Below, piece by piece: positions 63,164 through 64,000 of a stretch of DNA of 64,000 nucleotides (positions are counted from its first letter, which is position 1; each line of letters starts with the position of its first letter). The notes under the pieces are model-generated. The model was not told the DNA's origin. It made no database searches and worked only from the letters and a program-made list of their open reading frames with translations. The translations under genes were made by a program, and so were the position numbers. Source of the stretch: Pholis gunnellus (taxonomy: Eukaryota > Chordata > Actinopteri > Perciformes > Pholidae); contig OU342806.1 of the NCBI GenBank assembly GCA_910591455.2, forward strand, positions 19,931,841 to 19,995,840. Direction: 5' to 3'.

Positions 63164-64000
63164 TCAGAAGCCTGGACGGAACTGTCTGTTCTTCAGCGGT
63201 TGAGTGGAGCCCACTTCAAATGAACGACATTCAAATAAAATAATTTCTCCTGCACTGTACACAATTCACCTCTCATATATTTGGATGCATTCAAATATCA
63301 TAGTCAGTCTATGGACAACAACAAACAAATGGAATAAACCATACAGCAAAGTGTTTGCCAGCTTCATTGTACTGTAATAGACTATTATTTAACAGCAATT
63401 CATATTATCAAGATACAAAGTACAGAAAGTAAAGACAGTGTAAATCAATTTTACACTCACAAATTATTTGAAAATCTTTTAAGAAACAAACAATTAGAAA
63501 ATTTGAACAATCTGAGTTCCGTTTTTTTTCCCGGCTATTTTCTGAGCTATTAGCAATTCCTGTTTGGGTGTACAGACACCTGTCTCTGGATTAGAAAACA
63601 TTATCTTTTTATATCACTTCTAGGCGTATTTATTCGAAAATCCTTTTCAGATATTTCTGCAGAAACTGCTAAATAATTCCCACGTTATGTCAAAAATGAA
63701 CTTCTCACCATATCAATTCTTTAATCAAACGCTCAGATTATTTACAAGGGTTATTCACTGTCCTCCCATATCTGATTTCTGGGTTACAATTTGTTGTCTT
63801 TCTTAACTAATTACAACATGCAGGAAATAGCTTCAGCAACTGATCAGTAGATCAGCCGTCCTGGTTCCGCCCAATCAGAGCTTCAGTCTGTCCAAGCCCA
63901 GGTTGTGTCTGTGCGGACCGGGGCATGAGCTTGCCGCCGGGGCAGACCGGAGAGGGGCAGGCCGGTCCACCACGGTCCCGAGGGTTCCCCGAGGCTCGGA
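63164..64000. other. Region upstream of the His-rich frame, no exon identified
   Basis: 63164-63850 is AT-rich and looks intronic in either direction; no upstream exon of the His-rich gene was recognised. From about 63880 to the edge the sequence becomes strikingly GC-rich (GCCGCCGGGGCAGACCGG, GGCCGGTCCACCACGG). This could be the edge of a CpG island, a GC-rich repeat or an exon that continues outside. Minus-strand frames there are open but unrecognised. Confidence 0.55.

Noticed and set aside
59300..63166. Selenoprotein P identity for the His-rich frame, with the TGA at 63164-63166 as selenocysteine
   Set aside because: The residues around the TGA do not resemble known selenoprotein P motifs, no further TGA codons occur in the tail, and no clear SECIS pattern was seen in the presumed 3'UTR.

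Overview
The window is nuclear DNA of a ray-finned fish, most likely a percomorph teleost. It is gene-poor and AT-leaning, with frequent long (CA)n/(TG)n microsatellites, many G or C homopolymers, and dispersed repeats of kinds familiar from teleost genomes: a tRNA-derived SINE, short MITEs and a LINE with a GGAT-repeat 3' tail. Three small exons with canonical splice sites identify the main gene as nos1ap (CAPON, the nitric oxide synthase 1 adaptor), read on the minus strand.

Layout from right to left, in the direction of nos1ap transcription. 51087-51800 is a CpG-containing upstream/5'UTR region. Exon 1 (50982-51086, 35 codons), a 338-bp intron 1, exon 2 (50572-50643, 24 codons), a roughly 48-kb intron 2 (2557-50571) and exon 3 (2464-2556, 31 codons) encode the first 90 residues, i.e. 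the N-terminal part of the PTB domain. All junctions are phase 0. Intron 3 runs off the left edge, and exon 4 onward is outside the window. Intron 2 holds a pair of ~98%-identical inverted repeats about 10 kb apart (7.6-8.5 and 18.3-19.3 kb), a 505-bp MITE with 12-bp terminal inverted repeats (40.4 kb), two copies of a dispersed teleost repeat (10.7 and 48.5 kb), a decayed LINE end (42.8 kb), a SINE (16.9 kb), a hAT-like fragment (24.4 kb), a 400-bp purine tract (39.6-40.0 kb) and many microsatellites.

Upstream of nos1ap, 51.8-58.9 kb shows no recognisable gene. A complete tRNA-His(GTG) gene lies at 58932-59003 on the minus strand. The most unusual part follows at 59.6-63.2 kb: a histidine-rich reading frame on the minus strand, probably the last exon of an unidentified protein gene, split by a 3290-bp insertion. 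The insertion has perfect 16-bp terminal inverted repeats and an 8-bp target duplication, the signature of a hAT-type element. Most of its length is two further transposons nested inside it: a 695-bp MITE and a 5'-truncated LINE with an uninterrupted 667-codon reverse transcriptase frame and a perfect 16-bp target duplication. When the outer element and one copy of its duplication are set aside, the two halves share one reading frame; as the sequence stands, the protein would end in a 22-residue transposon-derived tail.

Family assignments rest on reading motifs by eye, with no database search. The nos1ap, tRNA-His, LINE reverse transcriptase and transposon-boundary calls are firm. The His-rich gene's identity and the class names of several dispersed repeats are not.
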